From contig NC_133901.1 of the NCBI RefSeq assembly GCF_964199755.1, forward strand, positions 28,732,397 to 28,796,396: DNA of 64,000 nucleotides. The letters run 5' to 3'. Made by a program: the position numbers and the translations under genes. The DNA comes from Larus michahellis. Taxonomy: Eukaryota; Chordata; Aves; Charadriiformes; Laridae. The notes beneath the pieces were generated by a model. The model was not told the origin of the DNA. It saw nothing but the letters and a program-made list of their open reading frames with translations, and made no database searches. Below are positions 49,201-62,473 of the stretch, piece after piece (position 1 is the first letter of the stretch; every line of letters starts with the position of its first letter).

Positions 49201-52200
49201 ATTCTGTGCTTGAGACAAGCTGAGACTCATCTAGCACTTCATCACCAAACCTAGTACATCCTCAATGAGCCTTTGTGCCCTAGCCCAGAAAATAAACAAG
49301 GGTTTGGATGCCCTCTGGGTCAAACAGCATCACTGAAATGTGAAATCTTCCCTCCTACATCTTTACTACCCTGGCTGAGCCTGTTCCAGGAGCTGGGGAA
49401 GGGGATGAGTGGGGGGAAGGAAGGGTTCATGCTCAGGTTACTGCTGCTCTGTCGTGATGGTAGGGGAGTTGGGAGGGTGGCCCAGGGAGGGACAAAGCTG
49501 TAGCACGAGGTACAAATGTGTCCAAATAGGTCTGGAGTAAGCAGGTAGAACCTGCTGGTATCTGTGCTTTCATGTGGGTTAAGGGTTAATTTGCTCCCGT
49601 GTTTCTCAATGCCTGTTCCTTCCTCATGAAAAATCATGATCGAGTGATAAAACAGTCTCACTTGTGCATTGCTTTGAGAAGGTAGAGGGTTACTTGGAAT
49701 GCCACCGAGGCTGTTCCTGTGCGGTGCCGTGTTGTGTGTCTGCAAGAGGGGATGGGAGTCTGTTGCAATCACCTGGCTTTATTGCTCTACAAGCAGCTTC
49801 TAAGCAGCTTTAGTAGCTAGCGTTACTATGTGTTACTAAATCTCTTGGTGAGAAAATTTCCAGGCTTTGTGGGAAAACAGGCTGCCCAGGTCTCCTCTGA
49901 CCAGGAACCTGGAACTGGTGGTACTGCGTGTTGCCTGTCTCACCGCCAAGCTTTCCCTGTTGAGTGACTGACTGCGGGAGGGCATTGAACCTTATTTACT
50001 TTGGGGTAGGCAGAGTACAAGGCCACTGTCACCTACTAAACTTGCCTCTTTTGCACTGGACATGCAGTGAAGACTTCCCAGCCTCCCCATTTTGGCCTCA
50101 GACCCTGTCTGAGTCTACGTGCTGCCCAGACTCCTCTGTGCGGTCTTCTAGACTTGTGGGGAGGTGCTTTGAAGGCTCTGTGCAGTCTTCTAGACTTGTG
50201 GGGAGGAGTCCAGACTGGAATATCTGATGGTGGTGGGCGTGTGGGGTCTTTGGAGGGGCTGGTAAGGGGTCTGAATGCCTCCAAGCCATTAGCAGGCTTT
50301 TGTCTCCAGCCAGAGAGACTGCAAAGTGGGAGAGGTGTTTGCTGGCTACCTCTGAAGCTGTTAGTGCTTGCTCAGATCTTCATTCCCTTGCCTGCTGCAC
50401 AAAAGTAACTTTCACATGCTGTCAGGGCAGAACAGCAGGATCTCAGGTTCTGCTCCTTCAAGGAGATTCAGCTTTCACAAAACCCCAGTGTGAAGGCTTT
50501 GAGAGCTGCTGATTTTTCTTGAAGGGGGACAGTGTAACATGTTTCCTACACTACAGGGGTGCTTATAACTCCTGGGGAACTTCCCTTGCAGAGATTAGAG
50601 AGAGCTGCGCAGCATCTGTTTCACCTGTATTCTGTCATCACTTGGTTGTATGGAGGCCCATGGGAAGGAAGGAACAAGTCCGCAGTTTAAATACAAACAA
50701 GGCAGTCAATGAGCATCCCTATCAGAAAAAAATCTGCACACAGAGCCATTACAGCAATTTTGCATTACAAACAGGCATTACAAAAATCCCATGGCACTTT
50801 CCCAACAGCTTTTCTATAATGTAGATGATATAAACAGAATAAATAAGGAAATGCGATGACAGAAAAATAACCTCAAACATATGCTGTCAAAGCCCTCTTT
50901 TTATAACTAAGCAGTTGCCAGCAATTACTTCTGTGTCAGGTAATGATAGTTGTGGGAAGGAAAGTCTTACATAGGCTTCAGATAAGCTGCATTGTGTAGT
51001 TTGTGTCCAAACTCACTAACAATAAGTTAGAGCTGTTTGTTGGTGTGTTTTAAGAAAAAGTGGGTTTTGTGATGTGAAGCAGGTGTGAGCTGCTAAGTAA
51101 GTTTTGTGGAATTAACACAGTATTTCATGGCTTGCAGATTCACATTTGTTATTAACCATTCTTGGTAGCTTTAAGGCAGCTTCAGTACTTGCTGCTCTCT
51201 TGGTATAGGCTATTCAGACAAGGTCTCTTGTTGCTAACCAGCAATAAAAAGGTTTGGCTTCCGAGTCAATAGTGGTTTATATTGACAAAATACTGTTGAC
51301 ACCTGACAGCTGGTTTTGGGTGCCAGGCCAGTTTGTCTTGCCTTGTACAGGACTGTTTGTTTGGGGTTTTTTTCCCCCCAAGGGCTCCTGAGACTGCCTG
51401 GGCTTCCCAGCAGCTGTGGTGTATTCGCATGAGAGGCTACGAGCCCTGTTCCTGTTGGGGAGACAGTTGCAGCGGCAAGGAGTGTGGGGGAAATCCTGTT
51501 TCTCTCTAATACGATAAAAGCTGTAAAGTTAAATTGCTGTAGAGTACTTCTGCTTGTCAGTAGCCAGTCCTGTTTAGCAGGTTAAGGCAATGTTGTACTT
51601 GTATCACTTGGGATTTTTTTTTTAAAGCACCTGGAAAGGCCCATGTGAACAACAGAACCAATATTAAACTAGCTTTCTCAGCCACTGGATGTGCGTCTTC
51701 CATTGACAATGTGGTTGTTAATGTGTACATAATAATTCATAGCTTGTATGATGATTAACTGCAGTCAATGCACTGCACACATTGCAAAAGTGGTAGGAAG
51801 ACAAAAGCCCTGTCTCCCAGCGTGTGCTATGAGCCCAGAGCGGCCAGGCTGGGCGGAGGGGAGCATGGTTGGCCAATACGCTCATGTCACATTAAAACTT
51901 CTTGGTATAAAGGGACAGTCTGTTCTGCAAATGCTCCAACCTGTTTTTCTGTCCTGCTGCAAGTTTCTGAAATGCCTCTGTCCTCTTATGCCATGGAGCC
52001 ATGGATAAAGGAGGGGTGAGGACATTGGGATGCTGAAAACGTGTGGCCCTGGGAGATGCTCACAATGATGCTTTTTGTTTGGCTGCTTCTGCAAAGCTGT
52101 TGTGGTGTGCATCCACTTAATACTTGTACATCTTGAGATTTTAGCAGCTTTCACAGCTAGATCTTCTGAGTTCATATAAACTTTTTCAAGCATCTCCCTG

Positions 52201-55200
52201 TGTTTGTCCCTTAGTACTTACTGTGTTTGAAGGTGAGAGGTCTCTTCCCACCCTTACATAACTAGTTTTCTAGTTGTTTGAGCTATAACGCTCCCTATTT
52301 CCAGCTTCATGGAAGAACTCTTTCAAAACCCTCTCCTGTAAAGTGCTGCTTCTGTAGCAAGACTAAGCCCAACTTACTGTAGAGTTGATGAAATGGATTT
52401 GGTACCTCTGCAGAAAATTTCCTTTCCCAGGCCATTGAACGCATGGCCAGAGCTGCTGCCTGGAGTTTAGCTTTAAATGCGCAGCAGCTGAATTGGTCGT
52501 CTGGGTGGTAACCTGTCAGCTGAAGTCTTTCTGAATATTGGCATCACTCCTGTAAGCTAGAAAATATGTTTGGTGTAATCTGTGACACTGGAGATAAATA
52601 CATTAAAGGTGCTTGGATACTGCTGTTGTGATTATCTTAAAGTGATAAATGATTTTGTAAGTGGGTTTCTGCATTCAATGCAACAGATGGGTTTTGATTA
52701 ACACCTGGGTGCTGCGGAGCTGTCACCCTTCCCCTTTAAAGGAAGGGAGACATGACATTTAGCCAAGATGACTGTGGGATTTTTCCCAAGAAAGCCAAGC
52801 CTCCTCTTACAAAAGTGTGTCACTTCCTATTGCTCTGAATATTACGGTTTCTATTGTATTGCTTTTAACTGGTTTCATAATCTATTTATAGAACAATAAG
52901 GCTGTGTGTGTGGAGGCAGTTCCAGATCTGTTCTAAAGCAGAACTGGAGCCCCATAGCCCGCTGCTGGTGTAGGTCACGAGAATTTCCTGCAGGAGCAGT
53001 GCCATGGGGGAAAGTGTAGTAAAGAAGCTGCAGAGGACAGGTGTGTGGCCCTGCGACCTCCTGGCCAGTGTCCCATTTCAACTCCTGTCTGTCTCTCCAT
53101 CCAGCCAAAGAGCCCGTTGCTACGGCAGAGGCTCCGATGGGTTCACCATACCAGTGCCGAGTGCTGACTGATGAGTTTGCAGGTGCTCGGCTGTAGGTTT
53201 CAATCTTGTAGTTGTCCAAGCTTGAAGTGCTTTGCAGAGCTCTAGCAGAATTCAGTCAGTGTGCTTTCTGAGGGGTGAGCTCCAGACTTGGGAACAGATT
53301 CTGGTGATACTTTTTGCTAAAACCATACGTGTGTGGCTGCTAGATAACCTGTGTGTCAGGGGATGCTTTTGCCTTGGTTACAGCATGCTCCTGGGAGCTT
53401 GTTCCTGTGATTAACCAGCCCCATTTGTTCCCACATCTTAACAGGACTGTATATTAAAATCCATGCTGTTCAAACAAACCTGATTTGCCAGGCAATAAAA
53501 TAAAGCTCAGGCTCTTATTTCACTGCTCTTCAGGTGTTTTGTCACCTGAGGTTTTTTTCAGTAATGACTTAATTTTCAGTAATGATGTTGCTTTTCTCCT
53601 TTGGTATCAAGAAAATCTGAATTCAGTAGCTCGTGTGTCTATGCCTTCAGATGTGCCAATATAAAAACAAATCTTGGATAATATACATTGAGCCTGTCTG
53701 CTGGGAACTCAGGCGGATGCAACCCTGGCCTATGGGAGGCATCACCCCGTGCTCCAATTCTTCAAAAGCACAAGAGGCTCTTAAAATATTAAAATATTTG
53801 AATATCTTTGAGTCCAATAAGCTAAATATTTAAGGTAGAAAAAACAACCTATTTTTCCCTTGGCTGGGAAAATCCTGTTTCTGTTGTAATTGTTCTTTTT
53901 GTACCCTCTGGGAGCCAAAATGAGGATTTAGCACAAAAATTATCTAAATTGCCACTGATGTATTCATGTAAAAAACAGGTTTTGGAGGTGTTGAGCAACA
54001 AAGGGGCCTTGCTCTCTGCTGTGGGACTATTCATATGTATGTCACTATTCATATGAAAACATGTGCCTAAATGCTTTGTCAAGGTAGAGCCTAAATCTGA
54101 ATACTTCTTTTGATAAACAGATATGCCCTTCCAATTGGGATTCAAACGATCAGGGAACAAAAGATGTCTGAGGGCAATTCCCAGGTCATTTCCTGCAAAA
54201 AGCTGCATGCCCTTGTTTGCCATGCATTTAGGCTGAGTGTCCTCTGATCCTGATTCATGGCAGTCTCTGGGAGCTTAAAGCCAAAAAGGAACGTTTGCTT
54301 GTTTGTATCCCTTGTTTGTATCCCGTGTAAGAGTATTTTGAAATGTAATTACTGAGCCCAGTAATTTGAATTTCTATTTGTATCTTGAGTTTTCTTTGTG
54401 GTAACTCAAATCCTAATGTCTTGTAGGCAGTCTGCAGGCCACTCGGGCTTTGATGGTGGCTGCCATACTCCTGGGCCTTGTTGCTGTGTTTGTTGCTGTG
54501 ACCGGCATGAAATGCATGAAGTGCATGGAAGATGACCAGGTGAAGAAGATGCGGATGGCTGTCTTTGGTGGGGTGATCTTCATCATTGCAGGTTGGTAAC
54601 ATACAGATGGGCTTAATGCTAACTGTGCCATTTCCTAAATGGGATTTATCCTGCATAGGATGTGAGAGGATGGGGAGGGTCATTGCTCCAAGAGCATTTT
54701 GGGCTAGGAATTCCTTAGTGGACTTTGGCATAGTAGCTGCTAGCTATCAGAGGCATCCAATAGGTCTCTTGGCACTAGCATTATGCTTTCTATATGGACT
54801 GCATGCCTTCAGTCTCTTGGCAGAGCTGAGTTTGATCCATGAAAGTCTGTCAGCAGTTCTGCCTTTCATAGAATCACAGAATGTTTTGGGTTGGAAGGTA
54901 CCTTGAAGATCATCTAGTTCCACCCCTCGTGCCATGGGCAGGGACACCTACTAGACCAGGCTGCTTAAAGCCTCATCCAGCCTGGCCTTGAACACTTCCA
55001 GGGATGGGGCATTGACATGTTCCCTGGGCAACGTGCTCCAGTGCCTCAGTACCCTTACAGTAAAGAATTTTTTCCTGATATCCAATCTAAATCTACCCTC
55101 TTGAGGGTAGATTTGATAGACTTGAGGCCATTACCCCGTGTCCTATCATAACACTCCCTGATCAAGAGTCCCTCCCCATCCTTCCTGTAGGCCCCCTCTA

Positions 55201-56106
55201 GGCACTGGAAGGGGCTCTAAGGTCTCCCCAAAGCCTTCTCTTCTCCAGCCTGAACAACCCCAACTCTCTCAGCCTGTCCTCATAGCAGAGGTGCTCCAGC
55301 CCTCTGATCATCATTTCTTAATTCTCTCCCGACCAGCACTAAGTAACTGCTTAGAAGTTCCCAGGGTAGCAGCAGCTCAGCATCACTCCAGATGCTGGTT
55401 CTGCTACACACTTATTTTTGCAGTGATTTTGTTAATTGTTTTTTCTTAAGTCATGACACTGTTCCCTTCATATGCAGGTTTGGCAGCACTGGTGGCCACG
55501 TCGTGGTACGGCAACAGAGTGGCTCGGGCCTTTTATGATCCTTTCACCCCAGTCAACACCAGGTAACTGACCCATTTGGTATAATGCTATAGTATAGCAT
55601 GACAGTTGCTCACAGGGCTTAGCTTTGAGTAGCAGTGGCTCAAAACAAAGAAGGGAATTTCCTGAGCTAGTTGGGTTGGCTCCAAACTGCAGGAAGAGCA
55701 TTAGGACCAGATCTCATCATCCATGTGGCTCGTAAGTCTTGGCTTTGTTTTAAGGCATCATCACTGCCAGAGACCTAAATGATGTGAATTCTCAGACTTT
55801 CCGCCACTAAATGCTTGTGGCCTGGTTTGCAGAGAGCTCGGCCCTGCTGCAGTGAGCCGAAAGGTTGGACTAACCCAGTGTACAAAGCTCTGGGCGTTGA
55901 GGGTCATCTGTAGTGTTCATTTTCTTTCTTCTTTGTCTTGCAGATTTGAATTTGGGTCAGCTCTCTTCATAGGCTGGGCGGCTGCTTCTCTGGCCATTCT
56001 GGGGGGGGCCTTCCTCTGCTGCTCCTGTCCACGGAGAGAAACTTCCTATCCACCCACCCGAGGCTATCCCAAAAATGCCCCCTCCACAGGGAAGGATTAT
56101 GTATAA
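46021..56106 (+). CDS. CLDN1: CLDN1, claudin-1 (4 coding exons)
   Basis: Joining 46021-46243, 54427-54591, 55478-55562 and 55944-56106 gives 636 nt, 211 aa, the same length as human claudin-1. It is a tight-junction tetraspan protein that seals the paracellular space of epithelia. TM1 is about residues 8-24. The first loop carries the signature W30, G49-L50-W51, C54 and C64. TM2 (about 82-101) is followed by the cytosolic [17 protein letters not shown]3 is about 118-137; the second loop contains [16 protein letters not shown]4 is about 163-182. The tail has palmitoylation-type CCSC (183-186), then SYPPTRGYP and the C-terminal PDZ ligand KDYV for ZO proteins. The start has G at -3 and +4 and sits in a CpG-island first exon. 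The other three exons lie within 1.7 kb after an 8.2-kb first intron. CLDN1 lies head-to-head with CLDN16, as in human. Confidence 0.98.
46244..54426 (+). other. CLDN1: CLDN1 intron 1
   Basis: An 8.2-kb intron from GTAAGT to CTTGTAG. Its first 500 bases continue the CpG island; the rest is ordinary intronic sequence with a 42-bp tandem duplication near 50.15 kb. No other gene or recognised transposon is seen. Confidence 0.85.
50134..50206 (+). repeat. 42-bp period direct duplication in CLDN1 intron 1
   Basis: CTCTGTGCGGTCTTCTAGAC at 50134 recurs at 50176 with one substitution, and TTGTGGGGAGG follows in both copies. Confidence 0.85.
54427..54591 (+). CDS. CLDN1: CLDN1 coding exon 2 (TM2, start of TM3)
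   Basis: A 165-nt exon after AATGTCTTGTAG, phase 1 at both ends. It encodes [20 protein letters not shown] and the KCMKCMED loop. The donor GTTGGT is weaker than the consensus but matches the family's exon boundary exactly. Confidence 0.97.
54866..55325 (-). mobile_element. CR1 LINE, 5'-truncated copy, in CLDN1 intron 2
   Basis: The + strand begins CATAGAATCACAGAATGTTT and continues GGGTTGGAAGGTACCTTGAAGATCATCTAGTTCCACCCC, CCTGGCCTTGAACACTTCCAGGGATGGGG, CCAATCTAAATCTACCCTCT, then CAGCCTGTCCTCATAGCAGAGGTGCTCCAGCCCTCTGATCATC. This is the reverse complement of the CR1 3' end, so the element lies on the - strand with its 3' terminus at the low coordinate. About 0.46 kb of the 3' part remains; no reverse transcriptase is present. 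It lies entirely inside intron 2. Confidence 0.95.
55478..55562 (+). CDS. CLDN1: CLDN1 coding exon 3 (TM3, second loop)
   Basis: An 85-nt exon after CATATGCAG and before GTAACT. It begins in phase 1 and ends two bases into Arg158. It encodes [20 protein letters not shown] and PFTPVNT. Confidence 0.97.
55563..55943 (+). other. CLDN1: CLDN1 intron 3
   Basis: A 381-base intron from GTAACT to TTGTCTTGCAG with a pyrimidine-rich 3' end. Nothing else is seen in it. Confidence 0.9.
55944..56106 (+). CDS. CLDN1: CLDN1 coding exon 4 (TM4, cytosolic tail)
   Basis: Completes Arg158 and runs to TAA. It encodes [20 protein letters not shown], the CCSCPRRE segment, a Tyr/Pro/Thr tail and the terminal GKDYV. 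Confidence 0.98.
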
Positions 56107-57407
56107 TGAACCAAAGAAGAGGAGCCACCAGCACTGGTAGTGGAAGCATTTTGGAGAGGACACTACAATGCCACTGTCCTGAGCAGAGTTCAGACTCTAG
56201 GTTCTGCCTTCCTCTTCTCCCAAAAATGTGTATATTTTTATAATCCTCTTTGCTACTGGACGTAACTTCTCCTTTCTCTCCCAGCCCATGGAGGAAGGCT
56301 AGCCTAGGTTCATAGGTATTGCCACTGGAAAGATGAAACCTCCAAGCTTGGGTTAAGTTTAGTATTTGGGAGTAAAAGGGAAAAATGATACTGTTTTTTT
56401 TTTTTTAGATGGATGTTGGTGCTTTTTAGTTGTTTTTTTTTTAAAAAAAAGATGGTAACAATTCAGTCCCATATCCCATTAAGTTAGAGCCCAGTGTGGT
56501 GTGTGTAGAAATTAAAGGAACATATATTATATATAAAGTGATGAAACCAATAGCTTAAGGGGAAACATAATTTTTAGGGAAAAGACTTTACATGTAGGAA
56601 TGTTTTTGAAGAGATCTAAAATGCTCTTGTAATGTCTTCTTGGTGTCATCTTCAGCACCCTCCTTTCTGTGCAGGTTGGCATGGCAAAGGGTCAGACACA
56701 ATTAAACTGCTGTGACTTAACAAACTGAAATCCATAACTGTCCATGCACATGCCGTTGGCCAACAGAAAATGCAGTGTAAGGTGGCTTGGCTTAACTGTC
56801 ATCATTGTTTTGACAAGATCTTATAAGTTGATTGTGTCTGAGCAAAAGGCTGCATAAATCGTGACTGCAGAGGTCAAAAAGCAGCTGCGGGCTTCCCTGG
56901 TGCCAGGGGAGAGCTAAAGGAAAAACGATTGCCTTCTGTTTTCACTGGGTGTCTCTGGTGGGGCTGTTGCTGCTGTTCCGTAGACACCGAGTCGCTGCCA
57001 GTGATTGTTTCTCCATGTTTCCACTACAGTACCTAACTGAGCTTGACGCTTCATCCCCCTGCGTGTGTTACAGGCCACTTTTTAACAAACACTCTCCTCT
57101 TTCCTTGAGTCTTTCTCATGTGGGCTTAGTTACTGATCTCAGTTTGCCTTATGCAGCTAAATGTGTTAAACCAAACTGAATGCACTGCCGCTCCCTGATG
57201 TTTCCCCAAGGATACCTCACACGCTGCCATTTGATCCTGTCTTTTATTTCTTGTAAACACTTTCAGTGATGATATGAAGGCAAATTCCAAGGAAACTGAC
57301 CCAAAGGTTGTGGCATTTTCTTTTAATCCAAGCTCACCAAAGAGGATGAAACTAGCATTTTAAAGATAAAGCCATCCTTGAATACTAAGTTGTATCTTAA
57401 AAAAAAA

Positions 57408-57418
57408 AATAAAATAAA
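57408..57418 (+). terminator. CLDN1: Overlapping AATAAA pair, alternative CLDN1 poly-A signal
   Basis: AATAAA at 57408-57413 and again at 57413-57418 within an A-rich stretch. This could give a shorter isoform with about 1.3 kb of 3'UTR. Confidence 0.4.
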
Positions 57419-58018
57419 TGCAGCTCATCAAATGTTCCCACCCCTTCCTCTGAAACACCCAGTCAGTCACTTGGTGTTTGACTAACACTGGCTGAGGCTG
57501 TCTGGAGTTAAGTCTCATAATTCCTAGAAGGATGATACCAGTTCTCCAAAGCTCCACCTGGCTCTTTCTGCAGAAGGAAACTGGTTGCTTCTGACCAGGC
57601 TTTATAATTGCGTATGTGTTCAGAGGCATCAGACTTCTTGATTTCCTTCTGTAGACAGGGAGAGCCTCTGGGGCTGAGCGATGTACAGCCATGACCGTGG
57701 TGGTTTGTGTAAGCTGTGTACCTCTGTTTGACCTGACTCTGCAACATAATTCAAAGTTACTAAAAGAAACCAACTGGAGCATTTGCTTCAGGCTTGAGTT
57801 GATGTTGGCCTGCGCTTGGAGCTGGGTCACGTGGCTTCCACTTCTCCATGGGGAATGGCCTGTGCACAGCAGCTGCCTCGTGAGACCTTGTCTTAGGAGG
57901 TGGAAGCTCAGGTCACATTAAAGAGCTGCTGAAGTCTGTGCTTTTGTATTTGCATTAATGCCGAGCCAGGGAGCAGATGCTTACATTGGGAACTTGTATA
58001 AAGTGTTTAAACAATTTC

Positions 58019-58024
58019 AATAAA
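58019..58024 (+). terminator. CLDN1: AATAAA, likely main CLDN1 poly-A signal
   Basis: A canonical hexamer in TTTCAATAAATGGAC. A T-rich patch follows immediately, with T/G-containing sequence over the next 60 bases, as expected for cleavage near 58040. Confidence 0.6.
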
Positions 58025-61000
58025 TGGACTTTTTTAAGGAAAACTCAGATTGCATTACTTCATTTCTTATTTTTGAGCAGAACTTGGATAGTGTGCATGG
58101 AAGGGAAGTGGGGGGGGAGGGCTTGGGCTTTTTTGGGAGCCTGCCTGCCAGCCAGTATGGAGCTTGTTTAGCTGTGTGTATCTACAGCAGACATAGGTGG
58201 GGACAGATCTTCTGCAATGAGTCAGGCAGTTGTGGCCTCTGGCAGAAACTCACCCAGTAATCTGCTACGATTGCAGCCCAGGAACCAGAAGGTCTGCTCC
58301 TCAGCAAGGCAGGCTGCGCCCTGGGTGGAGCAGGAAGGGGCAGGGGGAAGGCAGATGGCTCCCTTACAGGGGAGTGGGAGCTGCAGGAATGGGGAAGGGA
58401 TGGGGTGTGGAGCCAAGGCCCTCCCAGGAGAGATGCTCGATGTTCCAGCAGTGCTTTGCTCTCTGTAGCTTTATCCGGGGTAGGGTACGTGCAGGCGGCG
58501 GCTATCTGCATGAGAAACTCTGCCTCCAGAGCAGGAAGAGACCTGCTGATCTATGTGTGTCTCTTAAACTCTTGTGTGCAATTCCTTGACACTTCTTGGT
58601 TAACAGGATCATGAAGAGAGGATCCATCTCCCTCTAAAGCCTCTTTGGGAGGGTATTGTACTTCTTCCCAGCTGTCACAATGAGGACAACCAGTCAGGTG
58701 TACACTTTTGCAGGCCAGGTAGAGAATGGTTCCAGCTAGGGATGGTCTCTTCTAGCCTGTGCTGATGCATCCCCAGGGTAGCAAGGCTCCATCCCCCTTG
58801 CTTCTGCCTGTCCTGGAAACCTTTTTCCATTCACCCAGAGCTCTTGTGTTCATCCCTTTCGTATTTTCAAGTACATCTGATGAGAGGCAAACTTTATTTA
58901 AAACATTTTCTTAAGCTTAGTCAAGGAGCTGCCTCCTGTATTCCCCCCTCCTCTCTCTCCAAGGGCTGTTTGCTTTTGTAATTACAAACAAAATGAATAG
59001 AGCTAATTAGGCCTTGTAAAGCTGGCAGAGCAAAACAGCCAGGCATGTGGCTGGCTGAGTGAGCTTGCAGTGCCTGGAGCAGACTGGTTGCCTGGCATAG
59101 TTTGGGGTCTATGGTCATTCTTACTCCAACCTGTCAATTAGTCAAGGATTTCCATTGAGATTAATTTTTTCCCATGTTTTCATGCTCGCTCCCTCTCCAA
59201 GGACTTTTTCAAGTTCTACTCTGAAGTTTCCTGGGCAGCAGTAAGGTCCTGGGCAGAAGAACAGGGAAGGAAAGCAATCCCACCTATAAAGTGGTCAGTG
59301 GGACTTCTTAGCTGCTGGCAAAAATAGACGACTGTGGGAGACACGGATCTGTGTGTGAGGCTGTCACAGAGGAAGCAGCCAGAGGCTAGCTTGTTTTGTT
59401 TGCTGTATTTTTAATTTGACAAAATTTACAGCTAAACTTTCATTTGGATAGGGCTTGTGGATTGCCAGCAGGCAGGCTGGAAAGCCAAGGGTGAAGTTTG
59501 AGTGTAAATACAATCTCATATGGCTTATGATCCTAACTCCAGTCCAGTGGTGACAGGGGGGCAGCTGCTCCTCTCGCTATCCAAGGATGGGGACAGGAAC
59601 TTGGAGGGCTGAAGTCCCAAGAGATGACCCCTGGCCCAGTTAGGACATCTCTCCCTTCCTTCACCCTGCTCGGGAGGGAGCTTCCCAACCCTTTTCTCCT
59701 GCCTTTCATGCGCAATCATGCAATTCCTCTTGGATGTATTTTCTACAACCCTTTGGCCATCTCTGCTGTAGGTTTCATAGAAAAGGAGTAACGTGAAAGT
59801 TGGAGGAGAGTTTCCCGCTGGATTTCAATCCTTGCATGTGATTGACATTCCTGCTGCTAAAGCCATCTTGCAAAGGAATGATGGCATTCGTCTGTACAGA
59901 CAATGGGAACGTTGACTGCTTCTTGGCATCTTCTTCCATACCATATTTATTATTCACATGGTGCCAGAGCTGTGTATACTGTGCAGGGAACTTCACTGTC
60001 AGCGGGAATTACATGCTCGTTTATATTGCTTACATATTTCAAAGAAGTAAAAGAGCTCAAGAAGTTTTTGGAATAGCATCAGACTGTTGGATTTCTTGGC
60101 TTCTCCAACTCGATAGTTTTAAGAAACTGTGTGCTAATGCCTTTATCAGATTCAGCTTCTGATTTACACATGAGCTTATAATAAATCTGCCTTTGTTTTC
60201 TGTACTGCTCTGAGCACATATATATATAGTGTATTAAAGCACTGAGGACTCTCTGACAATGGAGATCCCAGAAATAACCCATAGAGCTGGTGACAGCTGG
60301 TGATAAGAAATGTTTGTGAAATATTCATACAAGCTCAGAATCCTTATAAGACAGAAGCAGAAATAATGGCATTATGGAGGGAAAGAAGTTAACATGGCCC
60401 TTCCGCTTAAAAGCAAACCCCAGAAATGCCAGTAGCTGCCTGAAGATGCTCAAATCTAGCAGATTTACAAATTTAGATCAGTAGCTAGGCTGAAAGAGCT
60501 CGAGCCTTTGTCCTGAGCATGGAGACATATGGAATAACTCCAGGGCAGCCAGTGAGCTGACAGTGATGTAAAATTGCCTCAGTGTTTTCACAAAGGACGT
60601 CTAAAAGATGCCGACAGTAGCAGCATCTTCTTCCAGGGTCTTATACCTGTGTCTGCCTGAAGAGGCATCCCGCAGAGTCAGCTCTTTGCACTGTGGCAGG
60701 GCTGCAGTCAAATCTTGCAATGTAAGACCTCTCACATGGCCAAACAGCCCTGCCAGTAAGTAGCACCCATGTGCACGTGTATGCCATCAGGATATCTCCC
60801 CCATGATGTTGTTTGCCCACCACTTTAGCACCCACCCCCGGCAGTGGAGATGACTGGTGCCACAGAGCAGAGATGGGATTGCTCATCATAGACCTGGTCC
60901 AGGTGCACTCATTTTTCCGAGGGTGCCTCAGTTTACCCCACCAACCACAGACTCACAACAACCACATGTTTCAGCCAAGATTCTGTATCCAACTAGACAA

Positions 61001-62473
61001 CTGACCTGGACTTTCCAAACTGGCGCTTTGATTGCAACACAAACAGCATTGCAAGGATTTCCTCATTATCCCTATTTATTAGACTCTTCATTCCTCCAAT
61101 CCCACTGGCTCCTTAATTTGCCTGGTTGCCATTTCCCTTCTTCTAGAAGCCCAGCTGTGACAAGGAGCTTGCTCTTCTATAGCACGTTGCTTTTGACCCT
61201 GTCTGCAGTTCCCGCAGAAGTCCTGCACGCAATGGCATCTGCATCACTGAGCAGAAAGGGAAAAACACTCCTTTGTTGAGCCTCATGTGCTCGATTGGAA
61301 AACATCCCAACTCCTACAGCTTTTCCAGAAAAGCCCTGCCTGGATTCCTAGCATACTGCGCCAGGGACTTGGTGTTTCTAGGGTCTACATTTCCTACAGA
61401 GACCTGCTGGAGACACCAGGAGCCCCTGGCCATGGGAACCTGTGGGTGCTTCTGCTTTGTTGCCACAAGGTCCTGCAAGCAGCCACTGGGTGGTGGCTCC
61501 TGCCTGGGCTGGGGGGCAAGCGTTGGGCAACCATCTGCCTCTGAGGCACATAAACTGCCCTCCACTCCTGTCTGGTTCATCAGCCAGGCCCAGGAGCAGG
61601 TTTTGTGTCAGAAACCTGAATTTTGACATTAAGTTTCCCATATTTAGGTATTTTTGTGGGTTTGGTTTTTGCCTTGCTCCGAAACCCAGCTCTGCTCCCT
61701 TTCTTTTGTACAGTTGTCCAGGTCCTCTTCCTTGAGGAAGGATTTTTCCAAAGTCCTTGCATCACCAGGTCCATCTGACCGTACCAGACTGTTCCTGACA
61801 GGCACAGCCGGGCTGGGTTAGGTGAGCTGGTGGCACATTCTGTCCAGGACATTGCACAAGTCCTGTTCTTACCATGATATTTTTGTACTTCACCTACCTC
61901 ATCACGAAGTACCATACCTGCAAAAAGTACATCACTGACTCTAGTCCGGGAAGGTGAAGGATGTGACTGACATGAGAAAAGAACTGCATTTTCACATCAG
62001 AGCTGAGAACAAACCATCTCATCAGAGTTAAGGGCCTCCATCTGCATTCCCACCAAGGATCCCCAGGACTAAGAGGTACAAAGACAGGCTTTGCCAATGA
62101 CCTATAGTTTGCAGGTGGCTATTAATGAAAATGAAAAAAAAAAACAAACCAGGTGAGAGGGACTCTATCTTGCAGAAGGCAGGGAGGGAAGAACAACGTG
62201 GACTATCTACTGCTGAGCTTCCCCGGATCCTTGGAAAGACCCAGCTATGTGAGAGCTGCTCAGTGCTAGTACTAGTGCTCTCTCCTGCCTCGGATTCTCC
62301 TCCTGCTGCAGGCAAGGGCTTTGATTTTTAATTTGGGAACCACACAGCAACATTCAGCAGGTGGGAGGGATGGGATGCTGGTACTCCCAGCCCGGCACTC
62401 CTGGCTGCCTTCAGAGCCAGCTCCCCCAGCAGGAGAGCAGCAGGGGAACCATGAAAACAAGCTCAGCCAAGGG

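Larger units (their letters stand above)
56107..58040 (+). other. CLDN1: CLDN1 3' untranslated region (inferred)
   Basis: Continuous non-coding sequence after the stop with T- and A-rich patches. It contains A/T homopolymers near 56393-56450 and two overlapping AATAAA at 57408-57418 before the likely final signal. A long 3'UTR of about 2 kb fits what is known for CLDN1 in other vertebrates. The extent is inferred from the poly-A signals. Confidence 0.65.
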
